Of a stretch of 64,000 bases of DNA, positions 42,805 through 57,081 are shown piece by piece (position 1 is the stretch's first letter; each line of letters opens with the position of its first letter). Location: contig NC_133931.1 of the NCBI RefSeq assembly GCF_031877795.1, positions 131,354,621 through 131,418,620 of the forward strand. The letters are read 5' to 3'. Origin of the DNA: Strix aluco (lineage: Eukaryota > Chordata > Aves > Strigiformes > Strigidae). The notes beneath the pieces were generated by a model. That model made no database searches. It was not told the origin of the DNA and worked only from the letters and a program-made list of their open reading frames with translations. A program made the translations under genes and the position numbers.

Positions 42805-44737
42805 CGTTAAGCAATTAGCAGAAAAGAGTTTTAGTATTCGTTAATAAACTGCAGCTCACAAGGTAAGAAACCTACACCAACACCCCCCCACACAACTCTA
42901 CACCCCCCCATCTGAGATGAGTGGTCAGGGAAAATGGAGAAGCAGCAGGTCAGCCCCTGCAGAACACTGCAGGACATCAGACAGACACTAGCTCAATTCT
43001 TGCTGCAAGAATACATTCACCAACACCAATTTATGCAATACTGACAAGCCAAGAACACTGTAAAGCAACTAATGAAGTGAAAGGAAGAATCAGTAACTAA
43101 GTAAAGAAACTGAGATGTGCATGCCAGTACTTAGAAAGTGAAAACATACTACTGAAGAGTAAAAGTCTGACAGAAGTTTATTCAATTTTGGCATGAGTTC
43201 ATAAAACAAAAAATACATGGATTCCAAAACTGCAGATATATTGTGCTTTTCTTAAAACCCCACTGAACTACCAGTTTCAGGTCCATTAAATGCTGTTTGA
43301 TTCAAGAATCTGAGCTCCACATCATTATTTGTGCACCAGGTAACAAAGAAAAGGTCTACAGACTGAAGGACTCTATTAGTCAAAAAACGCTAAATGTTTT
43401 TAACATATCCATTTGTTGGGAAGACATCACTCAACTGATTTTGAAAGTTAGATTTAAAACACAATGGTGGCAAGCATTTCAGACTCCCCACTAGTTCTTG
43501 TAAAGTTCATCTCATTCACAATATGTAATGTAGGGCATAACCTTTCTGCTACTCTGACAGATCCCAAGCTAAAAATCTGAAACAAGAAAAAAAATATAAC
43601 ATGAAGGTTATCTAAGAGTATTCAAAAATACTCATTCAAACTCCATCTGGCCCAAATACAACAGAGTGTAATTCTAACTTCTGTCAATTTCTTAATCATG
43701 TGGTCTGACAGCTATGCCCTTCTATAGGCTCTGAAATCACACAAACTATGCAAAGGCTGACCCTCATCCTCCCCACAACAAAACAACTATTTTTTTCTAG
43801 AAGGTAATGACTAAAATGAAATAAGCTGCGTTTAAAAGCACTTGCATCTAGCCATGTCTAGTATGTAAACACTACATGCACATCTTTTTTAAATTATCCA
43901 AATGTTAAAAGAATTAATCATAGCTCAGATTAACTATCATTGAAAATCAAAAATATGCACAGTAATATGGTTTAAATAATGCACTGAAGAAATGGCAAAT
44001 CGCACGAACAACTATTCTTGTCTACCACTTAGACTGAGCATACACAGTGTGGTTACAAATTAAAGTCTTTACATAACCCCCAAAATATCCCAAATGTTTC
44101 CTATTTTGACCAGAAAAAGCATGCTCTTATGTAACTCAACTGGTTTTGACTTTCAAATTGGCATAATTTAACTGCTTTTACCAAACCAGAATCCTGGTAC
44201 ATATAAAACTGCTATTCTTGTTGCCATCAGAAATTAGACTGATAAATTATTTGGCACATATGCTGACTTCAGCTTTGCACTTAAACTGAAACTTGTTAGG
44301 TAAGTAAGCATTCAAAGGAAAAAAATGTTTCTTTTACTTGTCTACTCATCTTGCAAAGTCTCAAAATAAAATAAAAAAAAATCCTGGAAAGGTCCTTATG
44401 GTGAATTACAGATTCCTATATAATAAACATTTTGGTCTATGTATTACAAATATTAAGCATTCCCACATGCCATCACATATATTTTCTTAAAAGGATAAAA
44501 TCCCAATTGCAGGTGATAATGTTCATTTGCAAGTTTGCTATACCACAGCCCTCCTCTAAAACACACTACTTAAAAACTCATACCGATTGATCTGTGTTAG
44601 CACAAATAAACTACTTTCCCTCAGTATGATATTCTTGCAGTTCATTGTGCCATGACTCCATGGGAAGTGTTTCTTTATTTTTCACTACAGGAAAACCATT
44701 TTAAGATTTAAAAGATGACAAGAAAATTAAGTTTATT

Positions 44738-44758
44738 TTATTATTATTATTATTATTA
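44738..44758 (+). repeat. (TTA)7 microsatellite
   Basis: Seven perfect TTA units in SLC25A13 intron 13, within a T/A-rich tract. Confidence 0.95.
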
Positions 44759-45892
44759 ATGCACCAAAACACTGAGCAATTTAAAAATCTATAAAAATGT
44801 TTATAAGTGAATGCCATATTTAAAGAAACAGAAACATATATCTGATTTCAAAGGAGAATAAAGGCAAATAATTTCTGAATTCAAACAGGAAGTACTTCAG
44901 GTGCTAGCACGTATAACGTTTATGTTTGCATGTCCAACCTGACTGTGTTGACACTTGCAGCATTAGATGGCTTGTGGCTCTGGGTAAATCACACAAGACG
45001 ACTTCTTTTGCTTCAGCTCGCTATTTTAAAAATGGGGATGCTATTATTTACCCAATTCATACAATCAAGCTTGCTGTATTCAAATTTTTAAAACGCTGAG
45101 ACCTGCATGCACCAGGCATTACTAAAAAGACTGCAGGCTTTGCTGCCCACAAAGCAGTTCTGTAGAAAGATACTGGAAGTTTCCAGTGAAGTCTTTCCAC
45201 AAAACTGTCAAGGTACTAACCCAGAGCTCCCTGAATAACCTTTGTCATCCTCTGAATTTGAGCAAAGGTACACTCCAAAAATCAAATGGTGAATAACTGA
45301 AAGCGATGAGCCAGACAATACCTGACGGAGGGTCTCAGTAGGAGAGTTTCTACCACCTGCCTGTTTTGTGATGGAGAGGAAGGCTAGTTTATTAGCCCGT
45401 GCAGAGGCAGTTCTAGCGGTCATAAGTACAGTCACCTGGTGGGAAGCTTTTATCACTCTGTTATTTAACCATCTATGATGGTAACTGCAGCTCCTTACTC
45501 TCAAACTGGGGGGGAAGCAAACCCGAGATGGCTACTATACTCTCTAATGAAATTATTTCTTGTCTAGTACTGGTAACTCCTATAGTGTTATTCATCATCA
45601 TAGTAAGCAAGTGTCTCATAAATATTAATGGTATTTCCTGGCAGTACTCCTGTGAGGAAAGTACAATGACTCTAGTTTTACAAGAAGGGGACTTGAGGTA
45701 AAGAGGTTAATTGTATGCCCAGCATGTGCATCCCACTAGCACAGATAGACACAACTTTTAAGAGTCTCCACGTATCCTGATCTCCAAATCAGTAGCTTGA
45801 ATCACAATAGCATGGTTTCTGTCTTCTGAGTTTTTGCATAGTGAATGCAATGAAAGATATCTCATCAATCTATTTTTTTCCAGTCTCTTCAA

Positions 45893-45946
45893 GGTGCTGG
45901 TATAAACTGTTACGGAAAAGGTGCTGGTATAAACTGTTACGGAAAA
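45893..45946 (+). repeat. Perfect 27-bp tandem duplication
   Basis: Two identical adjacent 27-bp units, 45893-45919 and 45920-45946, each beginning ggtgctggta and ending cggaaaa. There is no mismatch between the units, which suggests a recent event or a variable two-copy minisatellite. It lies in SLC25A13 intron 13. Confidence 0.95.
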
Positions 45947-48900
45947 AACAGACAAAATATCCTCAGCACATCATATCACCCTGCTCATTCATTCTGTTTG
46001 GCCAAAAGCTGAAGAACATTGCCTTCTTGTTTGTTAACCTTTGCAGTTGGAATTGTATCTCATTTTAAAATTTTGAAGTATGTTCCCAAGGTCAAAATCT
46101 GAACACTTTTTTTTTTTTTTTTCCCCAGAATAAACACAGTTTAAGCTCAGGTTGCTCAAGCTTGATGTTTTCTCCACTAAATGTCACAAAAATCAACTTC
46201 ATCAACTGTTTAATATATATAGTTCCCAGTAACACCAATATTTCTGTACTGAAGTTACAAGCTTGAATACCCTCAACTCTGAATTCCTTATCACCTCTTC
46301 CAATCATTTTTTAAGGAAACAAATGATCTGACTGTAAAAGCAAATCTATTACTTTTCAGTTATTATCATGTGATTAAAATAAAACTTGCAATTTTGAGTT
46401 ACTTAGAGAAGTAGATACCTAGAGGTACTGCCCAGATAACTATCTGTAAGAGCCCACAAAGGGCCCATACTATTCTGAAAGAATTTAACATTTGACCTAA
46501 TCACAAGCACTGATGGCAAGAAAATAAAAGGGAAATACCTCTGTCATCCAAGAACTCCTCATACACACGGAGCTAGAAATCTGCATGCCTATAAAATGTT
46601 CGATGTGCTTTAACACACGGACAGCTAGCTATGCATCCACACACATGAACTTTTAAAAATAAGCCGTTTTTTTCTTTCATTTTTGCAGTTCTTCAAGTCT
46701 GCACTTGGTATGCTATCACCCAACACCTCTCGATGGCAGTATAGTCTTGTACAGTAACACAGAACTGTCTATGGCATGCCTCCTTCTACTTTCCTACTTT
46801 ACTGAACGAAAGGGAGAAGTGCAAATAGTTGAGGTATTTTTTTTTGTCCGTGGGGAAATAAAACCCACTCTATAGTGAAAAAAATCAGTTTAATAACAAC
46901 CACTTAACAACACTCCAGTTTAAGAAGTCAGAATGTTTTCTACTTCTTCACGTGTTCAAATCACCTTGTAATAAACTTTACTGGAAAATAAACAGATTTT
47001 CACCCCCCTCATTACATTAAGACAAGAAATTCCTGTTCTTTTTAATATAACTGCATTTTGTGCCCTTATGAGATTAGGTAAGAAATGAGCACATCAGACC
47101 CAATTCTCCTATGGCTTTTGAAAGCTTCAGTGTAGGTTCTGAAGAGAATACAGCTTGCAATTCTGGAAGGAAATTCTGTGTTTTTCATACCAGCAAAAAG
47201 TACCTGAGTCTTTTCCTTTCATTGCTACTGACCATCAACTGTTCTTGTGCCTCTAATTAACCTTATTACCTACTTCAAATCATAGCCTTTTTTCTGTTCT
47301 CAGCTAACATTTAGGGTCAGCCTAGATCTTTCTTCTGCATCCCATGTAACTTGTCACATATTACCTTTTAAGGTTTCATGGATGAAGAAAGTATTACTAC
47401 TACTCTTAAGACTGTTAATATTTCCCAACAGCATCACCCAGGGATAGCGATTATGGCAAGTAATGGCAACCATTAAAATACATAAGCAACATATTATATA
47501 ATTATCCAAAATCAACCTCTGCAAGAAATTGTCTACAAAATCTTGGTTACTCATTCAATTTACAAAAAGATAAGCAGGTGCAAGTTCCAAAAATTTTAGT
47601 CAGCTCTTTATCACATTCAGTCATACTGAATATGGTACACTGTCCCAGGCCCTTACTCCTTGCCAACTGCCAGATGCAGCTTGTTTCCCTGTGCATTTGC
47701 TAGCATCCATTAATCCTAATTAAAGTCAAGGTTCCTAAAGTGCTGAGCATTGTACAGACACAAAATAAAGATTGTTCCCTGTCATAAAAAAAAAAATCTA
47801 AATTAAAAATGCACTCAAGGGATGCAAGAATGGAAGAATTACCATCCTCATTGTATAATAAAGGGCAACTAAGGCACAGAAGCATTCAGTGATTTACCAC
47901 AAAATCACATACTAACTCTATGACAGAATAAGGCTTAGAAGTCAGATTTACGGAGTGCCACTGCAGTGCTTCCAACTACCTCTGAAAGACTTGGTGTTTG
48001 CATGGCAAAAGATCCCAAGAGCATCAGATGAATTATGTTGAGCTGCTGCATTTCACTACGGACTTGCCTGTTACCAGAAGAGCTACTGAGTAACAGACAT
48101 CTGTTCAAAGTGTCTGTTTTTCTTATCCATTTCAAAGATGACAACTGTAATTATGTGGCGCTGTATGTCAAGGGCAAAGCACACTGGGTTCTCAAAAGCG
48201 TGGTTCTATGTTACCTTTTCTTCGATAAAGCAAGACTTCAAAAATCCAGACAAGCCACCTCATGCTATTTTCTGTCCTCTTGTCTGTGGTCCTATCTATA
48301 CAGGATTCTGATAATGTTCTTTAGCAATGGGAGTTAACAGAGTAAATACCTTTTCTTCAGATCATGAGGAGATTTCCTGAGCCCTCAGTCATCTGCTTTT
48401 CACTACCCTGACCAGGCTAGCACAGAAACAGCTTTCATGCTGCTCAGGCAGAACTGCGGTTTTCTCCAGCTAATCCTTCTTGTCGTCCGAAGACAGCCTT
48501 CTCTTGGTCTGGCTAAGGTTTTACCTTGGGTAGTTCAAACAGCGAATACTGCTAGAATCGCAGAGTCTTGTTAATGTCCTAGTGTACATAAAATGTAAAG
48601 CAAGCTCCTTCAAACGCTCATGTAAAAGTGCTCATAAATAGAACTGCAATTAGTCTGAACAGAAGTACATTCCTGCTACTGCTTCAGACAGATTTCCAAG
48701 ACCTGGATACAAGTTGTGACGATTGTCCTATGATAGTACATTGATGACCTGGCTAAACACAAACAAACAGGAATATAGTTTGTTTATAAGCACTGACCAA
48801 GTCTGCAGTGTGAAAAAAATTAAAATTGTGGATTTGATATTTTCCACGTTATAGGTAATTCAGTTCTCAGAAGCCTAGCCAAAAAATCAAAGTGGAGCCC

Positions 48901-51900
48901 ACTTGATTGGCATTATAAAAGCAATTAAGTTACAGACCTGTCAAATATGTTAACATTTGGCTCTCTCTGCTCTACTTGTCTGTTTTGACTACTTGTAGAA
49001 TCATTTAATGATTTACAGACCTTTCAAGTCTTAAGGCATGGTAGCTGTATTAAAACTGTGACCCATTATTTCTTGGTCACATCATAAATTACTGTGACAT
49101 CATAAATATCTTCCTTTTTCTCGTAGAAAGCTATTTTAATTCCTGATGTGAGTTTGAGGCTTTTTTGTTTTGGTTTGGTTTTTTGAACCTGTACTGGTAA
49201 ACACTAAAGTATTTTACTGCCAGTAAAAGAAGGAGTAATAGGAGAAAGGGATGTGTAATAAAATATAATTGTCAAAACAAATACATGCTTTAAACTGTAA
49301 TGTATGTTCATATAAAATTTTGCCATCATTATTTCTAATAGGAAAGAAAAGAATATGTTTCAAATGGAAATAATATTAAATATATTTGTTGGAAAAAAAT
49401 GGGCTTTTTAACAGTTCAGAATTGTTCAGTTCTGCAAACAGAAATGTGTTAACCTAAACCTATGCATCCCTCTTTATTTTACAGTTTGAAAGATTTCCTC
49501 TCTCTCTCTTTTTTTTTTAAGGGGAGAAGGGAAATGAAAAGGAAGAGGAGATGGGAAGCAAAAGAGGAAAGCACCTCTAATTTGTTATGGGAAAATATCT
49601 TTGGAAAAAGATTAAAATTAAATGAACTAATCCAAAAGGAAAATTCAAAATAGAGTAAAATAATATTCTGCATAACTCCTTACTGCTTTCAGGAAAGGCC
49701 AGTTTAAACAGGTATGACTGAGTGAAAATTTCAGCAAACTATTTTTCAAAACATCCAAACCTGCAAGGAAATGTGGGGTGAGGTCAAAGAAAGCAGGAAC
49801 TCTATACCAGCAACTTCCCCACCCTTTGGTACAACCTCTTGTAAGGGCTATCATGTTACTGTATGCTGCCTTCCCAAACGTCATTATAAGGCTTAAATCT
49901 AAGATTAGCTGAAAATTAATCAGAGACAATTAAAACAGAGCAAGTGTTGAAATACAATGGGTTTGCAACTATGAAGTTAAATTTAAGTCCAGATCTAGCT
50001 GGGTTTTTTTGTACTGAAAGTTTACAGTTAGTTTAAATTATTTTCAGTATGCTGAAAATAATTACAATTACAGTGGTTCAGAGGAGAAAACTACACTTTA
50101 AAAATACCTAATTAATTATAGTATATTCTATTACATTATATTAATTATATTAGATAGCCTTTAAATCTAATTAATTTATTTAACAACATGAATTTTTACA
50201 TAAAAAGAAAACAGCTTTAAATTTAATTAAAAAAATTTATTACGAGCTTCTGAACTTTTCTTAACAAGAAATGTGAATGTTGTGCTTTTACACAGGCAAG
50301 TAGAACTCCCTTTGAAAGTAATGGAAGTTAGATTCCCTGACTACAGGGAGAATAGACCTCTGAGAATAAATCTGTTAAAGGGTTCAAGAAATGTATGCCA
50401 TTTGCTTTCAAAGCTAATATTAGTAATCATAAAGAAGACCATCATTACTTAACTATACGAAAACTTCTCCATGTAATAGCAGTCCTTCTTTTTTTTTTCC
50501 CCCAGATACACATGCAGAGATTTTTTTTGCTCAGTTTCATTTTACCCATAGCTCAGCCTTCCTTGCCAAACAGAACAGAATTTTATCAGATTTAGGTTTC
50601 TGAATAATGAAAGCAAGAATGACACCTTCAGTCTCTTTTAGCCTACAACTTAGAAATGTCTGAATTTCTGCAAGTAAGAGATCTAGGAAGTGTGGGAATT
50701 GCAGTCCATACACCCTCTACCTCCACTGCAATGCCACAGAGAAAATGCAGCTCAGATGTGGACTTATCTTTATTACTCTCTGAAACATAAAATAAATCTA
50801 AGTAGCTTAATAAAACTATTTGCACTGGATCGATTATTTGGCACAATTCATCTGGAATTTCACATCATATTCCTTTATAAAAATTGCTTCTAGACAGGAT
50901 TTTGCACTTTCTAGATGAACTCCATCTTAACTGTATCTAATTTTTATGTTCCATAGCAGAGTTGAGATTGTCCAAGCAGGTCCAATATGTTTTAACTTTA
51001 TTACGATTACTATAAAGTCTCTAGAAATATGCCTAAAATTGTCCTGACAACTTAAATAAAAGCAGATCTGTACAGGGTCTGTAACTCTACTGTGCTACAT
51101 GATTTAAACTCGCTAATAGTGAGCACACACTGAGCAGCTGGGAAGGAAAAGACTGTGTGTGCTCAGAAAGAGAAGGGAGAGCAGAAGTTAATAAAGCAAA
51201 ATGTTTTTGTCTTTTCTTGCTGAAAATTAAGCCTCCAATTTACCTATATAATTGTATTACTATATGCAGACAAGGCAACATACATTATATAACTATTTCT
51301 TTTTAGTCATGTTATAATACTTACTCTGTTTTTCTTAATATTTTGTGGTTTATGAGCACTCTTTATTTTGAATCTTTGCATCTCTTTCCCAGTTACTTCC
51401 AGACACACAATGTAAATTTGTCAATTAAACATGGAACTGCTTTAGTTAAGGAACTAAGCAAAATGACTCTCACCTAAAAGCTTAGTGTTAAAACGCAACA
51501 CCTTAAAACCCCCAAAATAATACTTATGCCACTTTTACAGCGTTTTCAATTGGTTAATATAACTCAAAAAATAATAATGACCAGTGCTGTATCAAAAAAA
51601 TCAGGTTACTTTTAATAGAAGCTTTTAAGCGACTTAAGTTTAAAAGAAGCAAGCAGCTAAAATTGGTATGACTAGCGATTATCTTTTATTTAAAATACAA
51701 AAAAAATTGAAAGACCATGGGAAAAAAGCTTACAAAAACTTCAAGATTATTGCCACCATAAAAAAAAGACTTCAAGTTGTACTTAGAGCTTACCCGAGAT
51801 CATCCTTTTATTAAAGAATCCCTGAAGGTAGTTACAGCATTAGCAGAAATCAAACCTAGCATATTTGTGCACTTTCTCATTCAAGGAGGTTAAGTCGGAT

Positions 51901-54900
51901 TTGTGGTTTAGATGCTCAGCAGATCCTAGCTCTGAACTATCATTACACTGTATCTTGGAACTGAAGTTTTTTAGTAGCCTAATAATGATAAGGGCTATAT
52001 AGGATTCGCATGAGTGATGAAGAGTCCTAAATGCACAGCAGACCAGAATACATGGTGGGTGTCATCTGGACATCATCGTGCTAATCTGGAAGTTACATAT
52101 ATTTTTATGGGTAACAAATACCATAGTCAATAGTGAAATGTCTCACAAACAAAGGAGATGGAAATTTTGAGTTAATAATTTACATAACAGCCCTCCTTAA
52201 GATTCTGAATAAAAATATAATGGTTATACTTTTAATTATATTCTTGGGGGTCTCAAAAAAAATAAATCTCAACCAACCTATCACTTTCATCTTCACATAA
52301 TAAAAAGCTATGAAACAGGCTGTTAACTGAACTAAGTGCCACGAGGTCAAGAAGTAAAAGATCTATTTTCTTCTTTCCTTCTTTTTTTTTTTCCAGCAGG
52401 GAAAACAGTTTACAAAACAGAAAAAGACTTGTTCAATGAAACAATCAGCTTTAGTTACAAGTGCAAAAGTCAGCCATGTGTACTAATTCTCCGTAATTAT
52501 GATGCAAACCGAACTCCTTGGGGACTTAAAAGTCAAGCCTGGCAATGGTTGGGCAAACAGCAGAGTGGAGCTACTCAGGTGATACTGACCCCTTCAAAGC
52601 CCTTTGTGTTGCTGAACAACCCAAACCATCCAAGTATCTGCTCTGTCCTCCCTTTCTTAGGTATTAATGCTATACTGTACTCAAAGGGTTGGTATTTAAA
52701 ACATTAAAATCTAGCATGCATCCCAGCACACAGCCCTTGCCTAAGCAATGAATACACTCCAAGGAAACAGAAGCACTGAAGAAGGAAAATCTAACACCTG
52801 TGTTTGTAACACAATCACAGCTGAGAATTAGATGTGGAGAGCGGAAGGTAATAGGGCAGGTGTCTTTTATAAAATTCATCTTAGTTGGCTGCCCCTTTTT
52901 AGACTCTTAACACATCATGCACTCCTGTCTTTTTGCCTCCCACATAGGTGATTACTACATTGTGAAATGAGGTAAAAATCCAAGACTGAAAATTTTCAAA
53001 AGCATTGAACAGTCTCCTTACTTTTTCTACAGTGAAATCACAGACTTCATGTTGGCTTAAAAGGGGACAAAAAGTTAGGCCAATATAATGCTGAAAGCTA
53101 TAGGAAAAGGCCTGTCTTTGGCATCTCATATTTTATGCATATATTTACACCATGAGAGAAAAATTCAGCCCAAAAAACTAGGCACTACTTGTAATGAGTC
53201 TCTGTTGCTAGTCTGAATTGGGTTTAAAATTACAAAAAAACCCAAAGACCACCTGCAGAAAAGACAAGTTGCAACCTATCTACCTGGCAGTAGACTATGC
53301 CCTTAAGTGGAGCACTCCAGTTAAAAGAAAACTCAGGGCATTCTGCCACCGCACGTCTACTGCTACAACTTCATGCAGCATCTCATTGTTAATATGTATT
53401 TCAAATACCAAATAGGACAAGCCAATATCTACTGCATGTTTAAAATACGTCTCAAACCACCTATCTCTTAAAGCAGATCCTTAGTTTACAATGAACTACT
53501 GGCAAAAAGCTTGCTGCAGCATTCTCATGAATGACAGGTCTCTGTAAAGAGTGCTTTTTGTACTGCATTAAAAAATTCACAGCAGTCTGTAAAAATAAAA
53601 ACTCTAGATCAAATGACATTTTAAATGAAAATTTTGCTGAATTCTCTATGGCTGCTATGTTCATAAGATGTTTTATTAGCGTAAGGGGCAAATACTTTTT
53701 ACTCTGCAAGCACTTTATTGCATTTTTCCTTCATTTACAGCATGCTTTTTATTTAGGGCTTTAGAGACCCACATTCTTCTCTCCCTCCCCTTCTTTTTTT
53801 CTCCCCTGAATGCTCCTAAAGTTACAGAACAAGGGGATCCTACCTGGCAGTCTACAACAGGTCAGTGATCAAACAGAAGGAGCAGTGAGACAGCAGCCAA
53901 ATCCTGCCCCATCTCCTGAGAATTACAGAAAGCCAGGGCTTCTCAGCCTGCAACGCAACCGAGCCACTGCACCCTGAGGCTCAGATAATCATAGTACGCT
54001 CTCTGCAAGCACATACAACACAAATCTCCGCACCTACTGAGGTTAAGACACAAGCATTTGTTTTTAAGTCACTGCTCACTGTAGTTTTCGACACAGGTAG
54101 AAGCTGATTGAAAATGTGACCTCATCTGTCTTATGACAGCAGAAACAAAGATAGATTGAAAATATACCAACATTGCTCTGCCCCAGTGATCAAAGGCGGT
54201 TTAAATAAACAGTGTTCTTTATCTGTAAAGTGCACTGGTCTTTGAACAACTATTCATTTTACCTAAAGTATTTACATTTGCTTGAAGAAAATCAATACAC
54301 CACATAAAGTAAGCTGTAATATGGACAGAACTAGACCAAACTGTGAAGTACTATCATCTACCCAGTAATATACCAGTTGTTCATTAAGGTACTACTTTGT
54401 ACAAGCAAAACACTCTTAAAAACTTAGTGGGTTTTAAATACAGCCTACATTCAGGAATGCATTATGCACTGAGTTAACATTACACAGCCTACGTCTGCTA
54501 TGAACTCAAAGAAGCATGAGTAGTTTTTGCCATTTCACAAAGTCAGTATCACTGCAAAAAGTGAAAGTTAGTGGGTGCAATAACACATCAGGAAAGAAGT
54601 GACGTGGCAGAGTGGGTGCCACAAAGCAGTAACTCATTATTAACTTCTGGAAAGGTTAGCATGAATCTTCCTTAGGCCATAAGCTACAGCCAACATGAAT
54701 AAAGACACATTCTTTACTAAGGAAACAAACTCTAAGCTGTGGGAATTATACAGCGCAGTTAAAAGGCACGATGCACAGAAACATTTACCCTTTCATCAAG
54801 AGTGGCTGGCCTATCTAGGAAAGAACTGAGATGCTCTAGTAGAGTCTGCTCTTGAACCGGATCTGTGGTTAAACAAAAGCCTTAGTCCACATAGTTAATC

Positions 54901-54952
54901 TTACACACTGCATTTTCATGAATCTCATATGAAGGAAATCAAGGATACTTAC

Positions 54953-55033
54953 ACAGCCACCAGCAAGAATTTCTGCAGCCAGTGGGACAGAGCCATCTTT
55001 AGTCATAAACTTATCTCTCACAAAATCATTAAC
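54953..55033 (-). CDS. SLC25A13: SLC25A13 exon 13 (end of repeat 1, start of helix H3)
   Basis: An 81-bp, phase 0 to phase 0 exon encoding [20 protein letters not shown], then EILAGGC. It covers the end of H2, the cytosolic loop and the first half of H3, including the G-G-C start of the GxxxG-type packing motif completed by AGG in exon 14. The acceptor is tttttaag and the donor gtaagt. The only difference from human that I recall is Thr for His in FM(T)KDG. The same exon size and boundaries occur in the human gene. Confidence 0.97.
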
Positions 55034-55847
55034 CTTAAAAAACAAACATTTATGAAAGCTGATAAATTAACAGGTCGGAGAAAACAGTCATCAGCTGCAA
55101 ATTCTGTGCAACTGAAAATGCAAATATATGCATGAAGCTACCAAACTAGCAGATATCAAACAAATCTTAGATTTTATACGAAATATTGTAAAGCTCACTA
55201 TGTCCTTCTTTCTAACAAAGATTTGCAGCATAATTCAAATATTTGCCATTGAAAAAGATAACAATCACTAACTAAATAATTATCTGAAAATTAACGATAA
55301 AATAATTTCAGATTTTAGAAATGTTCACTAAATTTACAAATTTAAATATAATTTCAATTAACATCAGAAGGTTCAATAGTAAGTTTTAACACAATAGTAA
55401 TTCAATTAATAGCATTCAGTACCTTTCTTTTTTTAAAATGCATACTAGTAGCTGTGGTGAATACTAGCTTATCAGTGAATAACCAATACATTACAATTGG
55501 TTTGTAATAAGAAATTCTTCAGTGCCTTAAAATCATGCAAGAAATAACAAAATTACAGAAGTAAAACATTTTGGAAAAAAAATGCATGCAAACAAGTTCC
55601 TTTCTTACCAACACCTCACTACATGATCATATTATCTCCTGTTGCACTAGAATTAAACATACAGGAAACATGTGGAGATACAAAAACAAAAGCCCTCCAA
55701 GTCCAATAAATAATTATTAATTTTTGCTAAGAAGTGAAACCAAAGGCCTGCACTACTTACAAACAAGCAGATGAGCTGAACAAGTTGAATAAGCTTTTTA
55801 TATTTTGCGAGTCTAAAAATAAGTTTTCAGTAAGATTCTTAAAACGT

Positions 55848-55874
55848 ACATATATATATGTATGTATCTATCTG
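55848..55874 (+). repeat. TA/TGTA-type microsatellite
   Basis: Alternating TA followed by TATG/TATC units (acatatatatatgtatgtatctatctg). Confidence 0.8.
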
Positions 55875-55964
55875 AAAGTGACTTGTGAACATTACAAGGG
55901 CATACAAGTCAGATATAAACAGTTGCTTTGTGCTTTTTGTAATTAAGTTTGTATCAAGCAAAAA

Positions 55965-56918
55965 TCACAGAATCATAGAATTGTTTAGGTTGGAAATGAC
56001 CTTTAAGATCAAGTCCAACCTAGCTTTAACCTAGCACATCTACTCCTTTTAAATACCTCCAGGGACGGTGACTCAACCCCATCCCTGGGCAGCCTGTTCC
56101 AATGATTGACAACACTTTCAGTGAAGAAATTTTTCCTAATACCCAATCTAAACCTTCCCTGGTGCAACCTGAGGCCATTCCCTCTCATCCTATCACTTGT
56201 TACTTGGGAGAAGAGACTGATACCCATCTCGCTACAACCTCCTTTCAGGTAGTTGTAGAGAGTGAAAGGGAGTAAGCCTCCTTTTCTCCAGGCTAAACAA
56301 CCCCAGTTCCCTCAGCCACTCCTCATAAGACTTGTTCTCCAGACCCTTCACCAGCTTCCTTGCCCTTCTCTGGATGTGCTCCAGCACCTCAATGTCTTTC
56401 CTGTAGTGAGGGGCCCAAAACTGAACACAGTAGTCGAGGTGCGGCCTCACTAGTGCTGAGTAGAGGGGGAACCACTTGAACCACTTCCCCAGTCCTGCTG
56501 GCCATGCTATTTCTGATACAAGCCAGCATTCCATTGGCCTTTCTGGCCACCTGGGCACACTGCTGGCTCATGTTCAGCCAGCTATTGACCAACACCCCCA
56601 GGTCCTTTTCTGCCAGGCAGCTTTCCAGCCACTCTTCCCCAAGCCCAAGCGTTGCATGGGGTTGTTGTGACCCAAGTGCAGGACCTGGCACTTATCCTTG
56701 TTGAATCTCATATAACTGGCCTCAGCCCATCGATCCAGCCTGTCCAGATCCCTCTGTAGAACCTTTCTACCCTCAAGCAGATAAACACTCCTGCCCAGCT
56801 TGGTGTCATCTGCAAACTTACCGAGGGTGCACTTGATTCCCTCATCCAGATCACTGATAGAGATATTAAACAGAACAGGCACCAATACTGAGCCCTGGGG
56901 AACACGCTACCACTCTTA
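55965..56918 (-). mobile_element. 5'-truncated CR1 LINE, minus strand
   Basis: About 950 bp of a chicken-repeat-1 type non-LTR retrotransposon. On the minus strand the CR1 ORF2 C-terminal region is readable in order: a piece like [20 protein letters not shown], then FADDTKLG with the reverse-transcriptase FADD active-site motif, [10 protein letters not shown] and [11 protein letters not shown]. Then come [30 protein letters not shown], and [20 protein letters not shown] near the end. The typical CR1 3' end (ttccaacctaaacaattcta, then a short tgattctgtga-like tail) lies at 55965-55990. Several frame shifts break the ORF, and the 5' part of the element is absent, as is usual for CR1. Divergence looks low compared with the copy at 36-38 kb. 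It is inactive. Confidence 0.93.
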
Positions 56919-57028
56919 ACACTCTTAATATGCTGACACATTAAGGATAAAAATCCTTACACACTAATTGTAATTAGATGGACCTTACGATGTGGAGAAA
57001 TGTGAAAACAATCCATTTGCAAACTTAC

Positions 57029-57081
57029 GGTAAGTTTTATGGCCTTCTCTGGTGCTACTCCTAATAGCTGCGGTAACAGAC
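57029..57081 (-). CDS. SLC25A13: SLC25A13 exon 12 (carrier repeat 1, helix H2)
   Basis: A 53-bp mini-exon that completes a split Gly codon and encodes LLPQLLGVAPEKAIKLT, the core of transmembrane helix H2 with the APEKAIK segment conserved in citrin and aralar. The acceptor is gctacag and the donor gtaagt. It is phase 1 in and phase 0 out. It is too short for ORF finding. The reading frame is fixed by the Gly junction with exon 11 (AGA G|GT CTG) and by exon 13, which begins VND. Confidence 0.96.

Larger units (their letters stand above)
55034..57028 (-). other. SLC25A13: SLC25A13 intron 12
   Basis: A 2.0-kb intron, donor gtaagt (57023-57028 on plus). Nearly half is a CR1 retrotransposon fragment (about 55965-56918) in the same orientation as the gene, starting about 110 bases after the donor. 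A short TA/TGTA microsatellite lies at about 55848-55874, next to the CR1 3' end. Confidence 0.92.
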
